Shown in pieces: positions 34,633-43,950 of a DNA stretch of 64,000 nt (positions are counted from its first letter, which is position 1; every line of letters starts with the position of its first letter). Made by a program: the position numbers and the translations under genes. The notes below the pieces were generated by a model. The model saw nothing but the letters and a program-made list of their open reading frames with translations. It ran no database searches and was not told where the DNA came from. The DNA comes from Rugamonas aquatica (GTDB taxonomy: Bacteria > Pseudomonadota > Gammaproteobacteria > Burkholderiales > Burkholderiaceae_D): contig NZ_WHUG01000002.1 in the NCBI RefSeq assembly GCF_009380215.1, positions 558,001 through 622,000 on the forward strand, in the 5' to 3' direction.

Positions 34633-37600
34633 ACATCTCCGAACTATGCATACGCCGCCCGGCGCTGGTGATCGTGCTGTCGCTGGCGCTGATCGCTGCG
34701 GGCGTGCTGGCCTGGTTGCAGCTGCCGGTCGCCGCGCTGCCCAGCTATAACACGCCCGTCATCAACGTCAACGCCGACCTGCCGGGCGCCAGTCCGGAGA
34801 CCATGGCGTCGTCGGTGGCGCTGCCGCTGGAGAAGCAGTTCTCCACCATCGGAGGGCTGAACCTTATCACCTCCAGCAGCGCGCCCGGCACCACCACGCT
34901 GACGCTGGAATTCGATCCCAGCATCGACATCAATGTCGCCGCGCTGGATGTGCAGGCGGCGCTGCTGCGCGCCCAGCGCGCGCTGCCGCCCGAAGTAACG
35001 GAGCTGCCGTCCTACCGCAAGACCAATCCGGCCGATGGCCCGACGCTGTTCATCGTCCTGAACTCGCCGTCGCTCGGCCTGACGGAGTTGAACGACTACG
35101 CCGAGAACCTGATCGCGCCCAGCCTGGCCACCCTGACCGGCGTGGCGCAGGTCAACGTCAACGGTCAGAAGCGCTTCGCAGTGCGGGTGCACGCCAACCT
35201 TGAACGCCTCAACGCCCGCAACATCACGCTGGACGAACTGGCCGGCGCCGTTAAAGCCGCCAACTCGAATTCCCCGCTGGGCATCATCGAAGGCCCGGAC
35301 CAGACGCTGACCATCCAGGCCGACGCCCGCCTGATGAAGGCCGCGCAGTTCGGCGAACTGATTATCGCCAACCGCAACGGCCTGCCGATACGTTTGAAGG
35401 AAGTGGCGACGCTGGAGGACAGCTATCAATCCGTACGCACCAGCGCCACCTACAACGGCGCCAGCTCGGTGGTGCTGCAGGTGCAGCGCCAGCCCAACGC
35501 CAACACCGTGAAGGTGGTGGACGCGGTGCGCAAGCTGATGCCGCAGTTGCAGGCGCAGTTGCCGGCGTCGATCAGCGTCACGCTCAGCGGCGACAGTTCG
35601 CTGTCGATCCGCGACGCCATCCACGACGTCAACCTGACGCTGGCGCTGACCGTGGTGCTGGTGGTGCTGGTGATCTTCCTGTTCCTGCGCCGGTTGTCGG
35701 CCACGCTGATCCCGGCCGTCACGCTGCCGATATCGCTGCTGGGCGCGATGGTGCTGTTCTACTGGGCCGGCTATAGCCTGGACAACGTCTCGCTGCTCGG
35801 CATCACGCTGGCGGTGGGGCTGGTGGTGGATGACGCCATCGTGGTGCTGGAGAACATCGTGCGCCACATCGAACAGGGCGAGCCGCCGTTGCAGGCCGCG
35901 CTCAATGGCTCGAAGGAGATGGGCTTCACCATCATCTCGATTTCGGTGTCGCTGGTGGCGGTGTTCATCCCGATCTTCTTCATGCCCGGCGTGATCGGCC
36001 TGCTGTTCCACGAGTTCGCGGTGGTGGTGTCGCTGGCGGTGCTGGTGTCCGCGCTGGTGTCGCTGACGCTGGTGCCGATGCTGGCCAGCCGCCTGCTGAC
36101 CCACGAGGACGCGGCTCACGCCCATGGCAACGCCGTCACCAAAGCCTTCGAAGCCGGCTTCGCGCGTCTGAGCCGGGGCTATGAGTCGTCGCTGGACTGG
36201 GGCCTGCGTCATCGCGGCGTGGTGCTGTGGACGGCGCTGGCCAGCCTGGTGCTGACGGCGGTGCTGTACCAGACCATACCCAAGGGCTTCTTTCCCGAGG
36301 AAGACCTGGGCCGCATCCGCGTCATCACCGAGGCGTCGGAAGACGTGTCGATGCCGGCGCTGATGGCCTTGCAGGCCAAAGTGGCGGCGGCCTTGCAGGC
36401 CGACCCCAATGTGCAGGGCGTGCTGTCCTTCACCGGCGCGGGCGGGCCGGGCGGCGGCACCAGCAGCTCCAGCGGGCGCCTGATCCTGACGCTCAAGCCC
36501 AAGGGCGAACGCGCCGGCATGGCCGAGACGCTGGACTCGCTGCGGCGGGCGGCGCGCACCGTGGCCGGCATCGCCGTTTACATGAGCCCCATGCAGAACT
36601 TGCAGCTGGGCGGCCGCACCAGCAAGAGCCGCTACCAGTACACGCTGCAAAGCGTGGCGCCGGATGCGCTGGAGGGCTGGGCCGACAAGGTGATGCTGGC
36701 GATGCGCGCCGATCCGCTGTTCCGCGATGTCACCAGCGACACGCAGAACAAGGGCTTGCAGGCCAGCCTGAATATCGACCGCGACAAGGCCAATGGCCTG
36801 GGCGTGCAGCTGGCGGATCTGCGCAGCGCGCTGTACCTCGGCTTTGGCGACCGTCAGATCTCCACCATCTACGCGCCCAGCGCCAGCTACCAGGTCATCA
36901 TGGACGCGGCCGACCGCCAGTTCGACGCCTCGCTCGACAAGATCAGCGTGCGCGGCACCGGCGGCGCGCTGGTGCAGCTGTCCAGCTTTGCCAATGTGGT
37001 GCGCACCGTCGGGCCGACCGCCGTCAACCACCAGGGCCAGTTGCAGGCGGTGACGCTGTCGTTCAACCTGGCGCCCGGCGTCGCGCTGGGCGACGCCACC
37101 AGCCGCATCGACGCCATCGGCAGGGAAGTGCAGCTGCCGTCGTCCATCGTCGCCAGGTATGGCGGCGAGGCGGCCGTGTTCCAGGACACGCAATCGAGCC
37201 AGCTGGTGCTGATCGCCATCGCCGTGCTGGTGATCTACGTGCTGCTGGTGGTGCTGTACGAAAGTTATATCCATCCGCTGACCATCCTGGCCGGGCTGCC
37301 GTCGGCGGCGGTGGGCGCGCTGATTACGCTGCGGCTGTTCGACATGGACCTGACGCTGATCGCCACCATCGGCATCCTGATGCTGATCGGGATCGTCAAG
37401 AAGAACGCCATCATGATGATCGACTTCGCGCTGGACGCCCAGCGCGCGCAAGGGCTGGCGGCGGCCGAGGCGATCCGCGCCGCCTGCATCGAACGCTTCC
37501 GGCCGATCATGATGACGACGCTGGCGGCGCTGATGGGCGCCTTGCCGCTGGCCTTCGGCTGGGGCGCGGGCGCGGAGCTGCGCCAGCCGCTAGGCCTGGC

Positions 37601-37793
37601 TGTTGTTGGAGGTCTGCTGTTCTCGCAGGTGATTACGCTGTACATCACGCCGGTGATCTTCCTGGTGCTGGACCGCTACAGCGGCACCGGCCCAATGACC
37701 GACCAGCAGCTGGCCGAACGCAGCGCCAGCGTGACGCTGGTGCGGCCGCTGGAAGCAAGGGAGGGCGGATTCCGCATATTCAAGCGCGATTAA
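34629..37793 (+). CDS. RND multidrug-type efflux transporter (AcrB/MdtB-like)
   Basis: A 1054-residue inner-membrane pump of the HAE1 type with 12 helices and two large periplasmic loops. The proton-relay helix is GITLAVGLVVDDAIVVLEN with the two Asp, and the second half has FDMDLTLIATIGILMLIGIV KKNAIMM. The N-terminus (MNISELCIRRPALVIVLSLA) is typical of MdtB/C-type pumps. No outer-membrane channel gene follows, so it must borrow one. Co-transcription with tonB-exbBD behind a sigma-54 promoter is unusual for an efflux pump and suggests export of a product or by-product of this system. Confidence 0.94.
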   Translation: MNISELCIRRPALVIVLSLALIAAGVLAWLQLPVAALPSYNTPVINVNADLPGASPETMASSVALPLEKQFSTIGGLNLITSSSAPGTTTLTLEFDPSIDINVAALDVQAALLRAQRALPPEVTELPSYRKTNPADGPTLFIVLNSPSLGLTELNDYAENLIAPSLATLTGVAQVNVNGQKRFAVRVHANLERLNARNITLDELAGAVKAANSNSPLGIIEGPDQTLTIQADARLMKAAQFGELIIANRNGLPIRLKEVATLEDSYQSVRTSATYNGASSVVLQVQRQPNANTVKVVDAVRKLMPQLQAQLPASISVTLSGDSSLSIRDAIHDVNLTLALTVVLVVLVIFLFLRRLSATLIPAVTLPISLLGAMVLFYWAGYSLDNVSLLGITLAVGLVVDDAIVVLENIVRHIEQGEPPLQAALNGSKEMGFTIISISVSLVAVFIPIFFMPGVIGLLFHEFAVVVSLAVLVSALVSLTLVPMLASRLLTHEDAAHAHGNAVTKAFEAGFARLSRGYESSLDWGLRHRGVVLWTALASLVLTAVLYQTIPKGFFPEEDLGRIRVITEASEDVSMPALMALQAKVAAALQADPNVQGVLSFTGAGGPGGGTSSSSGRLILTLKPKGERAGMAETLDSLRRAARTVAGIAVYMSPMQNLQLGGRTSKSRYQYTLQSVAPDALEGWADKVMLAMRADPLFRDVTSDTQNKGLQASLNIDRDKANGLGVQLADLRSALYLGFGDRQISTIYAPSASYQVIMDAADRQFDASLDKISVRGTGGALVQLSSFANVVRTVGPTAVNHQGQLQAVTLSFNLAPGVALGDATSRIDAIGREVQLPSSIVARYGGEAAVFQDTQSSQLVLIAIAVLVIYVLLVVLYESYIHPLTILAGLPSAAVGALITLRLFDMDLTLIATIGILMLIGIVKKNAIMMIDFALDAQRAQGLAAAEAIRAACIERFRPIMMTTLAALMGALPLAFGWGAGAELRQPLGLAVVGGLLFSQVITLYITPVIFLVLDRYSGTGPMTDQQLAERSASVTLVRPLEAREGGFRIFKRD

Positions 37794-37805
37794 ATTCTTT
37801 GGACC

Positions 37806-37860
37806 CTCCGCGATTTTGTCCTATTCTTAAAGATGGTTTTTACATAACATCATCGCGGAG
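37806..37860. repeat. Inverted repeat upstream of metY
   Basis: CTCCGCGAT (37806-37814) is mirrored by ATCGCGGAG (37852-37860), 37 bases apart, and the second arm contains the ribosome binding site of metY. In the mRNA this stem would mask translation initiation; as DNA it could be an operator. No riboswitch class is recognised. Confidence 0.35.
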
Positions 37861-37865
37861 ACCGT

Positions 37866-39137
37866 ATGAAACTCGAAACCATTGCCGTCCACGGCGGCTA
37901 CAAGCCCGATCCCACCACGCGCGCCGTGGCGGTGCCGATCTACCAGACCGTCGCCTATGCTTTCGACGACACCCAGCATGGCGCGGACCTGTTCGACCTC
38001 AAGGTACCCGGCAACATCTACACCCGCATCATGAACCCGACCCAGGACGTGCTGGAGCAGCGCGTGGCCGCACTGGAAGGCGGCGTGGCGGCGCTGGCGC
38101 TGGCTTCGGGCCAGGCCGCCGTCACCTACGCGATCCAGACCATCGCCGAAGCGGGCGACAATATCGTCTCCGCCTCGGCGCTGTATGGCGGCACCTACAA
38201 CCTGTTCGCGCACACGCTGCCGCAGTTCGGCATCACCACCCGCTTTGCCGACGCGCGCGATCCGTCGTCGTTCGAGGCGCTGATCGATGAGCGCACCAAG
38301 GCGGTGTTCATCGAATCGATCGGCAACCCGCTCGGCAATATCACCGACATCGAAGCCATCGCCGCCATCGCCCACAAGCACGGCGTGCCGCTGATCGTCG
38401 ATAACACCGTCGCCACGCCCTACCTGCTGCGTCCCTTCGAGCATGGCGCCGACATCGTGGTGCACTCGCTGACCAAGTACCTGGGCGGCCATGGCAATTC
38501 CATCGGCGGCGCCATCGTCGATTCCGGCAAGTTCCCCTGGGCTGAGCACAAGCAGCGCTTCAAGCGCCTGAACGAGCCGGATGTGTCCTACCACGGCGTG
38601 GTCTACACCGAGGCGCTGGGGCCGGCGGCTTACATCGGCCGCGCGCGCGTGGTCCCGCTGCGTAACACCGGCGCGGCGATCTCGCCGTTCAACGCCTTCC
38701 TGATCCTGCAGGGCATCGAGACGCTGGCGCTGCGCATGGAGCGCATCACCGAGAACGCGCGCAAGGTGGCGCAGTTCCTCAGCACGCACGCCAAGGTCAA
38801 GTGGGTCAACTACGCGGGGCTGGAAGACCATCGCGATCACGCGCTGGCGAAGAAGTACCTGGGCGGCCGTCCGTCCGGCGTGCTGACCTTCGGCGTGGAG
38901 GGCGGCGTCGAGGGCGGGGCGCGCTTCCAGGATGCGCTGCAGTTGTTCACGCGGCTGGTCAATATCGGCGATGCGAAATCGCTGGCCTGCCATCCGGCGT
39001 CGACCACGCACCGTCAGCTCAACGAGGAGGAGCTGGCCAAGGCCGGCGTGACGGTGGATACGGTGCGGCTGTCGATAGGCATCGAGCACAGCGACGACCT
39101 GCTGGCCGATCTGGCGCAGGCGCTGGCCGCCGTGTGA
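37866..39137 (+). CDS. metY: O-acetylhomoserine sulfhydrylase (MetY)
   Basis: A 423-residue PLP enzyme of the Cys/Met metabolism family, joining O-acetylhomoserine with sulfide (or methanethiol) to form homocysteine. The start [13 protein letters not shown] region reads [38 protein letters not shown] and [20 protein letters not shown] are cofactor contacts, and the internal-aldimine Lys is in [17 protein letters not shown]. The C-terminal [14 protein letters not shown] binds the substrate carboxylate. GGAG lies seven bases before the ATG. It stands alone, not under the sigma-54 promoters. Confidence 0.93.
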   Translation: MKLETIAVHGGYKPDPTTRAVAVPIYQTVAYAFDDTQHGADLFDLKVPGNIYTRIMNPTQDVLEQRVAALEGGVAALALASGQAAVTYAIQTIAEAGDNIVSASALYGGTYNLFAHTLPQFGITTRFADARDPSSFEALIDERTKAVFIESIGNPLGNITDIEAIAAIAHKHGVPLIVDNTVATPYLLRPFEHGADIVVHSLTKYLGGHGNSIGGAIVDSGKFPWAEHKQRFKRLNEPDVSYHGVVYTEALGPAAYIGRARVVPLRNTGAAISPFNAFLILQGIETLALRMERITENARKVAQFLSTHAKVKWVNYAGLEDHRDHALAKKYLGGRPSGVLTFGVEGGVEGGARFQDALQLFTRLVNIGDAKSLACHPASTTHRQLNEEELAKAGVTVDTVRLSIGIEHSDDLLADLAQALAAV

Positions 39138-39147
39138 GAGGACGCGC

Positions 39148-39230
39148 CGTCATTCCCGCGCAAGCGGGAATCCATACGTCACCTGATTAGCCGATTCAGC
39201 ATGGGTTCCCGCCTGCGCGGGAACGACCGG
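39148..39230. repeat. Dispersed paired-palindrome repeat, copy 1
   Basis: CGTCATTCCCGCG... and its mirrored partner ...CGCGGGAACGAC flank a 20-base centre; each half is itself a small hairpin (ATTCCC/GGGAAT and TTCCCG/CGGGAA). The two halves face each other as in a BIME-like REP pair. A related copy lies at 51934-52006. It separates metY from the next leftward gene and may act as a terminator. Confidence 0.7.
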
Positions 39231-39231
39231 G

Positions 39232-40341
39232 TCAGGGCTTGGTTTTTTCCGGCACGCGGGTGACGAGCACTTCGCCATCGACGATGGTGCAGTCGATGAT
39301 GTGGTTGCGCGACACCGGCGCGTGCTGGGAGTACAGGTCGTGGTACTGGCCCGGGTCTTCCAGGCGCAGGTCGATGCGGAAGCTCTCCAGCTTGTTGGCT
39401 GCCTGGGCTTCGCGCAGGCGCTGCTTGCGGACCTCGGCTTCCTTGTCGCTGCGGCCGTGCATCATCGGGCCTTCGAAGTAGCGTATCAACGCGCATTCGA
39501 TGATGTCGATGCGGTCCTTCAGCAGCACGTCGGCGGCCACCGGGTTGTCGTTGGCGGGCAGCTCGGCCGGGTCGCCGTCGTCGGAGATCACTTCCACGTT
39601 CATGCGCTGGATCAGCAGCAGCATGTCGTTGTCCTCGCTATTGTTCTGGTGGACCTTCTGCACCGCCGCCAGGCGCGCGCGGGCCAGGCGGCCCATCGGA
39701 TCCTTGGTCTGGCCGACGTACTGCACCTTGCTCTGGTAAGTCAGCGAATTTTCGTACTGCTGCAGCACATCGTGAATCGACAGCGCCTCGATCAAGCCGC
39801 CCCAGTTCAGCGTGATGAAGCGGTCGGTGACGACCACGCTCGGCTTCTTCAGCGTGGCGGCGAACGGCACTTCCAGTTCGATGGTGATGCTGTCGCGTTT
39901 TTCCTCGGGGCCGACCAGCATGGGCACCGTCAGCTTCAGCGAGAAGAAGCCCCAGCTGGTGCTGCGGGTGGTGTCGAAGCGCACGCGCGGACGGTTGACG
40001 GCGAAATAGATCAGCCGTTTTTCCGTGGTCGCCTCCAGGTCGAACTGCATGCGGCGCAGGTGGCGGCCGACCGGGTCGCGGATGTCGGGAATTTCAGGGA
40101 AGCCGGCCACCAGGTCGTACCAGTGGAACTTGGCGTCGGCCACGGTGACGACCCAGGTCTGCGGCGCGACGGTGCGCTGCGGCATCAGCGGCAGCAGCTC
40201 GTCGATATGTTCGGCCGTCGTGGCCAGCAGGTCGTGAAATGGTTCCGGTGCTTCGGCAAACAGCGCCCCTACGCCCAACTCCTCGGGTGAGGGATCGGGA
40301 TAGTCGTCGTCAGCGATTAGTTCAGGGTAATCGCTCGGCAT
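39232..40341 (-). CDS. Conserved protein of unknown function, paralogue B
   Basis: A 369-residue soluble protein with no signal peptide or membrane segment. It is a clear paralogue of the gene upstream; shared blocks include VADAKFHWYDLVAGFPE, RVRFDTTRSTSWGFFSLKL, VPFAATLKKP and LNWGGLIEALSIHDVL. The middle segment YVGQTKDPMGRLARARL with a downstream Glu (IIECALIRYFEG) resembles the second half of a GIY-YIG nuclease domain, but the first strand is not recognisable. GGAG lies before the ATG. It follows paralogue A on the same strand after 127 bp. Confidence 0.7.
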   Translation of the reverse strand: MPSDYPELIADDDYPDPSPEELGVGALFAEAPEPFHDLLATTAEHIDELLPLMPQRTVAPQTWVVTVADAKFHWYDLVAGFPEIPDIRDPVGRHLRRMQFDLEATTEKRLIYFAVNRPRVRFDTTRSTSWGFFSLKLTVPMLVGPEEKRDSITIELEVPFAATLKKPSVVVTDRFITLNWGGLIEALSIHDVLQQYENSLTYQSKVQYVGQTKDPMGRLARARLAAVQKVHQNNSEDNDMLLLIQRMNVEVISDDGDPAELPANDNPVAADVLLKDRIDIIECALIRYFEGPMMHGRSDKEAEVRKQRLREAQAANKLESFRIDLRLEDPGQYHDLYSQHAPVSRNHIIDCTIVDGEVLVTRVPEKTKP

Positions 40342-40468
40342 GGCGTGCGCTCCAGGATCTCAGGTAGTTGTTTGCAATAGTATAGTACGTCCCCGAAGAT
40401 ATTTCCATAAGGCAATCTGACGGCGGCGACAATTCTTCACGCAATGTAACACCGCTGGCGCTTCGTTG

Positions 40469-41500
40469 TCAGCCCTTTGCTGTCTTGGTCTGCGGCGGCA
40501 GCGGCATGGGCGCTACCTTGGCCTGGCCGTCGGCGATGTAGCAGCTCAGCAGGTGGCGCCTGGCGCTGTCCACCTGTCCGGAGCACAGGTAGTTGTAGCG
40601 GCCGAGTTCCGGGTATTGCAGGTCGATGGTGAATTGCGCCAGGTTTTGCCCGGCCTGCACCGCGCCCAGGCGGGCGGCGCGCAGCGTGCGCTGTTCGTGG
40701 TTGCGCGTGGCGGCGCCTTCGAAGTAATGGATCAAGGCCGCTTCCACCACGTCCATGCGCTCGCCCTGCAGGGCGTCGGCCGCCAGCGGATCGGCGTACT
40801 GCGGCGCCTCGGCCGGATCGCCGTCGGCGCAGCTGACCTGCACGTCCAGCTGCTGCACCAGCAGCAGCGTGTCGAAATGTTCGCTGTGCTGCGCGTGCAG
40901 CTTCTGCAGCGCCGGCAGACGGCCCTTGCTCAGGCGGGCGTCGTCGTCGCGGGTCTGGCCGACGTAGACCACCTTGCTCGGGATCTTCAGCGCGTGGGCG
41001 TAGTTTTGCAGGATGTCGTGGATCGAGAACGCCTCGATCAGGCCGCCCCAGTTCAGGGTGACGAAGTTCGGCGTCAGCATCACGGTCGGCTTTTTCATGG
41101 TGGCCGCGAACGGCACCTTGAGCTCGATGGTGATGCTTTCCCTGGCCTCGTCGGCGCCCAGCAGCAGCGGCAGCGTCAGCTTGAGCGAGAAGAAGCCCCA
41201 CTGGATCGCGCCCTTGATGTCGAAGCGCACGCGTGGCCGGATCACGGCGAAGAACAGGTGGTGCTTGGTCGCCAGCGCTTCCAGCTCGAACTGCATGCGG
41301 CGCTGGTAGCGGCCGATCGGGTCGCGGATGTCCGGTGTCTCAGGGAAGCCCGCCACCAGGTCGTACCAGTGGTATTTGGCGTCGGCAACGCTGACCATCC
41401 AGCTTTGCGGTGCGCCGGGGTCTAGCGGAGGAAGGGGAAGGACGTGGTATTGCTCGGAGTGAGGCTGCGAGGTTGGGGCAGCCAGCTCAGGAAAAGTCAT
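40469..41500 (-). CDS. Conserved protein of unknown function, paralogue A
   Basis: A 343-residue paralogue of the next gene, more than half identical by eye across most of its length but without the acidic N-terminal 40 residues of the other. Conserved blocks are VADAKYHWYDLVAGFPE, FAVIRPRVRFD, SITIELKVPFAATMKKP and LNWGGLIEAFSIHDIL. YVGQTRDDDARLSKGRL plus VVEAALIHYFEG gives the same GIY-YIG-like pattern (Tyr, Gly, Arg, later Glu). It is first in a two-gene unit behind a promoter with a palindromic operator at 41603-41630. The pair may form a heteromer. No function can be stated. Confidence 0.7.
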   Translation of the reverse strand: MTFPELAAPTSQPHSEQYHVLPLPPLDPGAPQSWMVSVADAKYHWYDLVAGFPETPDIRDPIGRYQRRMQFELEALATKHHLFFAVIRPRVRFDIKGAIQWGFFSLKLTLPLLLGADEARESITIELKVPFAATMKKPTVMLTPNFVTLNWGGLIEAFSIHDILQNYAHALKIPSKVVYVGQTRDDDARLSKGRLPALQKLHAQHSEHFDTLLLVQQLDVQVSCADGDPAEAPQYADPLAADALQGERMDVVEAALIHYFEGAATRNHEQRTLRAARLGAVQAGQNLAQFTIDLQYPELGRYNYLCSGQVDSARRHLLSCYIADGQAKVAPMPLPPQTKTAKG

Positions 41501-41602
41501 GATGCGCCTGGATGGAAAGTTGAGATAGTGGTGACTGTCTCTCTTTCCATTCAGCGAGGTTGTGGCTTGCAGGAAGTAAGTGATACTACGCAGTCGACGC
41601 CG

Positions 41603-41630
41603 ATTATACGGAGTTCAACTTGTTGAACAA
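41603..41630 (-). promoter_or_regulatory. Promoter with embedded 16-bp operator for the paralogue pair
   Basis: Leftward -10 TATAAT (41603-41608) is exact; the -35 TTGTTC (41625-41630, 16-bp spacer) is weak. The perfect palindrome GTTCAAC-TT-GTTGAAC (41613-41628) fills the spacer and part of the -35, so a bound repressor would block RNA polymerase. Confidence 0.6.
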
Positions 41631-41716
41631 CCAATTAGTGTGCCTATTCAAATGGCAGCGATACCATTGACTCGTCTATACAACGGTTAGCGTTATCAAA
41701 TGCAAAAACGCTAATC

Positions 41717-42409
41717 TTACGCGGCAAGTTCGGATCTTCCCGGCAACGATTCTTGCATCAGAGCCAGTAATTCCGATGGATGGCCGAACAGGTAGTCGGC
41801 CTGCCAACCTTGCGGTTCGACCGGGCCGCAGTAGCCCCAGCCGCAGGCGATGGTCGGCATGCCGGCGGCCTTGCCGGCCTGGATGTCGCGCAGGTCGTCG
41901 CCCACGTACCAGCATTGCTCCGGCGCCAGGCCGAGGCGGGCGGCCGCTTCGAACAGCGGGGCGGGGTGCGGCTTGGCGTGCGCCGTGGTGTCGCCCGACA
42001 CCGCGCAGCCCGCGTGACCCAGGCCGATCTGCGGCAGCAGCGGATCGGTGAAGCGCGCCGGCTTGTTGGTGACGATGCCCCACTGCAGCCCGGCCTGCTC
42101 GATGCCGGCCAGCAGCTCGACGATGCCGGGGAACAGCGTGCTGTGCACCGCCATCGCCGCCTGGTAGTTGGCGAAGAAGCCGTCGCGCAGCGTCAGGAAG
42201 CCTTCATCCTCCGGCTTCAGGCCGAAAGCCGCGCCTATCATGCCGCGCGCGCCGGCCGAGGCGGTCGGGCGCAGCAGTTCGTAGGCGGTCGGCTCCAGGC
42301 CGCGCTCGGTGCGCAGCAGGTTGACGGCGGCCGCCAAATCGGGGGCGGTGTCGGCCAGGGTGCCGTCGAGGTCGAACAGGATGGCGCGCGGAGGATTGAT
42401 CTGGGTCAT
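41717..42409 (-). CDS. gph: Phosphoglycolate phosphatase (HAD family)
   Basis: A 230-residue HAD-superfamily hydrolase. Motif I is ILFDLDGTLADTAPDL (nucleophile Asp), motif II is VTNKPARF, motif III Lys lies in AHAKPHPAPL, and motif IV is YVGDDLRDIQAGKAAG. The small helical cap is of the Gph type. It removes 2-phosphoglycolate produced by DNA repair. The ATG at 42409 lies 11 bases after the ubiG stop; ubiG-gph pairs are common in Beta- and Gammaproteobacteria. Confidence 0.9.
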   Translation of the reverse strand: MTQINPPRAILFDLDGTLADTAPDLAAAVNLLRTERGLEPTAYELLRPTASAGARGMIGAAFGLKPEDEGFLTLRDGFFANYQAAMAVHSTLFPGIVELLAGIEQAGLQWGIVTNKPARFTDPLLPQIGLGHAGCAVSGDTTAHAKPHPAPLFEAAARLGLAPEQCWYVGDDLRDIQAGKAAGMPTIACGWGYCGPVEPQGWQADYLFGHPSELLALMQESLPGRSELAA

Positions 42410-42420
42410 AAACGGTTTCT

Positions 42421-43116
42421 TTACAGCGGACGGGTGGTGGCCACCAGGTAGTTGACGCTGGTGTCGTCGTTGAGGGAGTAGATCTTGGTCAGCGGGTTGT
42501 AGCCCATGCCCTTGAAGCCCTGCACGTCGAGGCCGGCGCTGCGGATGAACTGCGACAGTTCGGACGGCGTGATGAACTTGTCGTAGTCGTGGGTGCCCTT
42601 GGGCAGCATGCGCAGCAGGTACTCGGCGCCGAGGATGGCGAACAGGTAAGCCTTGGGATTGCGGTTCAGCGTCGAGAAGAACACATGGCCGCCCGGCTTG
42701 ACCAGCGTGGCGGCGGCGCGCACGATGGCGCCCGGGTCCGGCACGTGCTCCAGCATTTCCATGCAGGTGACGACGTCGTACTGGCCCGCCTCCTGGGCCG
42801 CCATCTCTTCGGCGGCGATCAGCTTGTAGCGCACGGCCACGCCCGATTCCAGGCTGTGCAGGTCGGCCACCTTCAGCGCTTTTTCCGACAGGTCGATGCC
42901 GGTGACGGTGGCGCCCTTGCGCGCCATCGATTCGCTCAGGATGCCGCCGCCGCAACCGATGTCGATCACCTTCTTGCCGGCCAGCGGCGCGCGCGCGTTG
43001 ATCCACTCCAGGCGCAGCGGGTTAATCTCGTGCAGCGGACGGAACTCGGAAGTCGGGTCCCACCAGCGATGGGCGAGGTCGGAAAATTTTTGCAGTTCTA
43101 ATGGATCGGCGTTCAT
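42421..43116 (-). CDS. ubiG: Ubiquinone biosynthesis O-methyltransferase UbiG
   Basis: A 231-residue SAM-dependent methyltransferase carrying out both O-methylations in ubiquinone synthesis. The start [20 protein letters not shown] is typical; SAM motif I is [16 protein letters not shown], followed by [11 protein letters not shown] and [14 protein letters not shown]. The C-terminal [16 protein letters not shown] is also UbiG-like. I chose the ATG at 43116 over a longer frame that has a non-family extension. It is co-transcribed with gph. Confidence 0.94.
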   Translation of the reverse strand: MNADPLELQKFSDLAHRWWDPTSEFRPLHEINPLRLEWINARAPLAGKKVIDIGCGGGILSESMARKGATVTGIDLSEKALKVADLHSLESGVAVRYKLIAAEEMAAQEAGQYDVVTCMEMLEHVPDPGAIVRAAATLVKPGGHVFFSTLNRNPKAYLFAILGAEYLLRMLPKGTHDYDKFITPSELSQFIRSAGLDVQGFKGMGYNPLTKIYSLNDDTSVNYLVATTRPL

Positions 43117-43162
43117 GAGTGCAATCGTGTTGGGGATGCCCGCTATTTTAACTCGCGGGGCG

Positions 43163-43221
43163 AAAAAAAACCCCACCTGCACTGGGCGCGATCTTGAGCG
43201 CGTCCAGGCTGGTGGGGTTTT
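43163..43221 (-). terminator. Rho-independent terminator of ompA
   Basis: Leftward AAAACCCCACC pairs with GGTGGGG across a 30-base internal region, followed by eight T. It lies 15 bases after the ompA stop. Confidence 0.85.
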
Positions 43222-43236
43222 GCGGCTAAGCTTGAA

Positions 43237-43950
43237 TTACTTGCTGGTGCCGACTACTTCGATTTCTACGCGACGGTTCTTGGCGCGGCCTTCTGCAGTT
43301 TTGTTGTCTGCAACTGGCTGTTTCTCGCCTTTGCCTTCGGTGTACACGCGGTTAGCTTCAACGCCTTTGGAGATGATGTAGGCTTTGACGGCTTCAGCGC
43401 GGCGTACCGACAGCTTCTGGTTGTATTCATCGCTACCAACGGAGTCGGTGTGGCCGACGGCGATGATGACTTCCAGGTTGATCGAACCCAGTTTCGAGGT
43501 GACGTCGTCCAGTTTCGCTTTGCCTTCTGGTTTCAGAACGGCTTTGTCGAAGTCGAAGAACGCGTCGGCTGCGAAGCTGACTTTTTGTGCGGTTGGCACT
43601 GGAGCGACTGGCTTAGGTGCTGGAGCCGGTGCTGGTGCGACTGGCGCAGGAGCGGCTACAGGAGCTGGAGCGACGCATTTGCCGTCAACCAGTTTCTCTG
43701 GCTCGTTGCAGATCGGCAGATCGCAACCTGGAACCGCATCAGCCGGGGTCCAGTAGCCGGTGCGCCAGCACAGACCGAATGGATCGCGGGCGATCACGCC
43801 GCGTGCATCTTGCACGTAGGCGCTTTTCGGGGTAGCTGCCTTGATGTCCTGGGTGACAGGTGCGTAAGGAGGGGCGGTTGGCGCGGTTTGTGCAATGGCC
43901 GAGCCGGCGAATGCAGCCGATACGGCCAACATCGAAATCAGTTTTTTCAT
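43237..43950 (-). CDS. ompA: OmpA-family outer-membrane protein
   Basis: A 237-residue lipid-free OmpA-type protein: signal peptide (MKKLISMLAVSAAFAGSAIA), a short region with four Cys in CWRTGYWTP, CDLPICNEP and KCVAP (possible disulfides), a Pro/Ala hinge, and a C-terminal peptidoglycan-binding OmpA domain (VAVGHTDSVGSDEYN-type, then GEKQPVADNKTAEGRAKNRR). There is no eight-strand barrel, so the N-terminal part differs from E. coli OmpA; this short form is typical in Burkholderiales. AGGAAG precedes the ATG at 43950. Codon use shows many common, highly expressed codons. Confidence 0.9.
   Translation of the reverse strand: MKKLISMLAVSAAFAGSAIAQTAPTAPPYAPVTQDIKAATPKSAYVQDARGVIARDPFGLCWRTGYWTPADAVPGCDLPICNEPEKLVDGKCVAPAPVAAPAPVAPAPAPAPKPVAPVPTAQKVSFAADAFFDFDKAVLKPEGKAKLDDVTSKLGSINLEVIIAVGHTDSVGSDEYNQKLSVRRAEAVKAYIISKGVEANRVYTEGKGEKQPVADNKTAEGRAKNRRVEIEVVGTSK

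Noticed and set aside
34644..37451. A 935-codon open frame on the minus strand
   Set aside because: It is the mirror of the RND pump gene and shows only low-complexity His/Gln/Arg composition.
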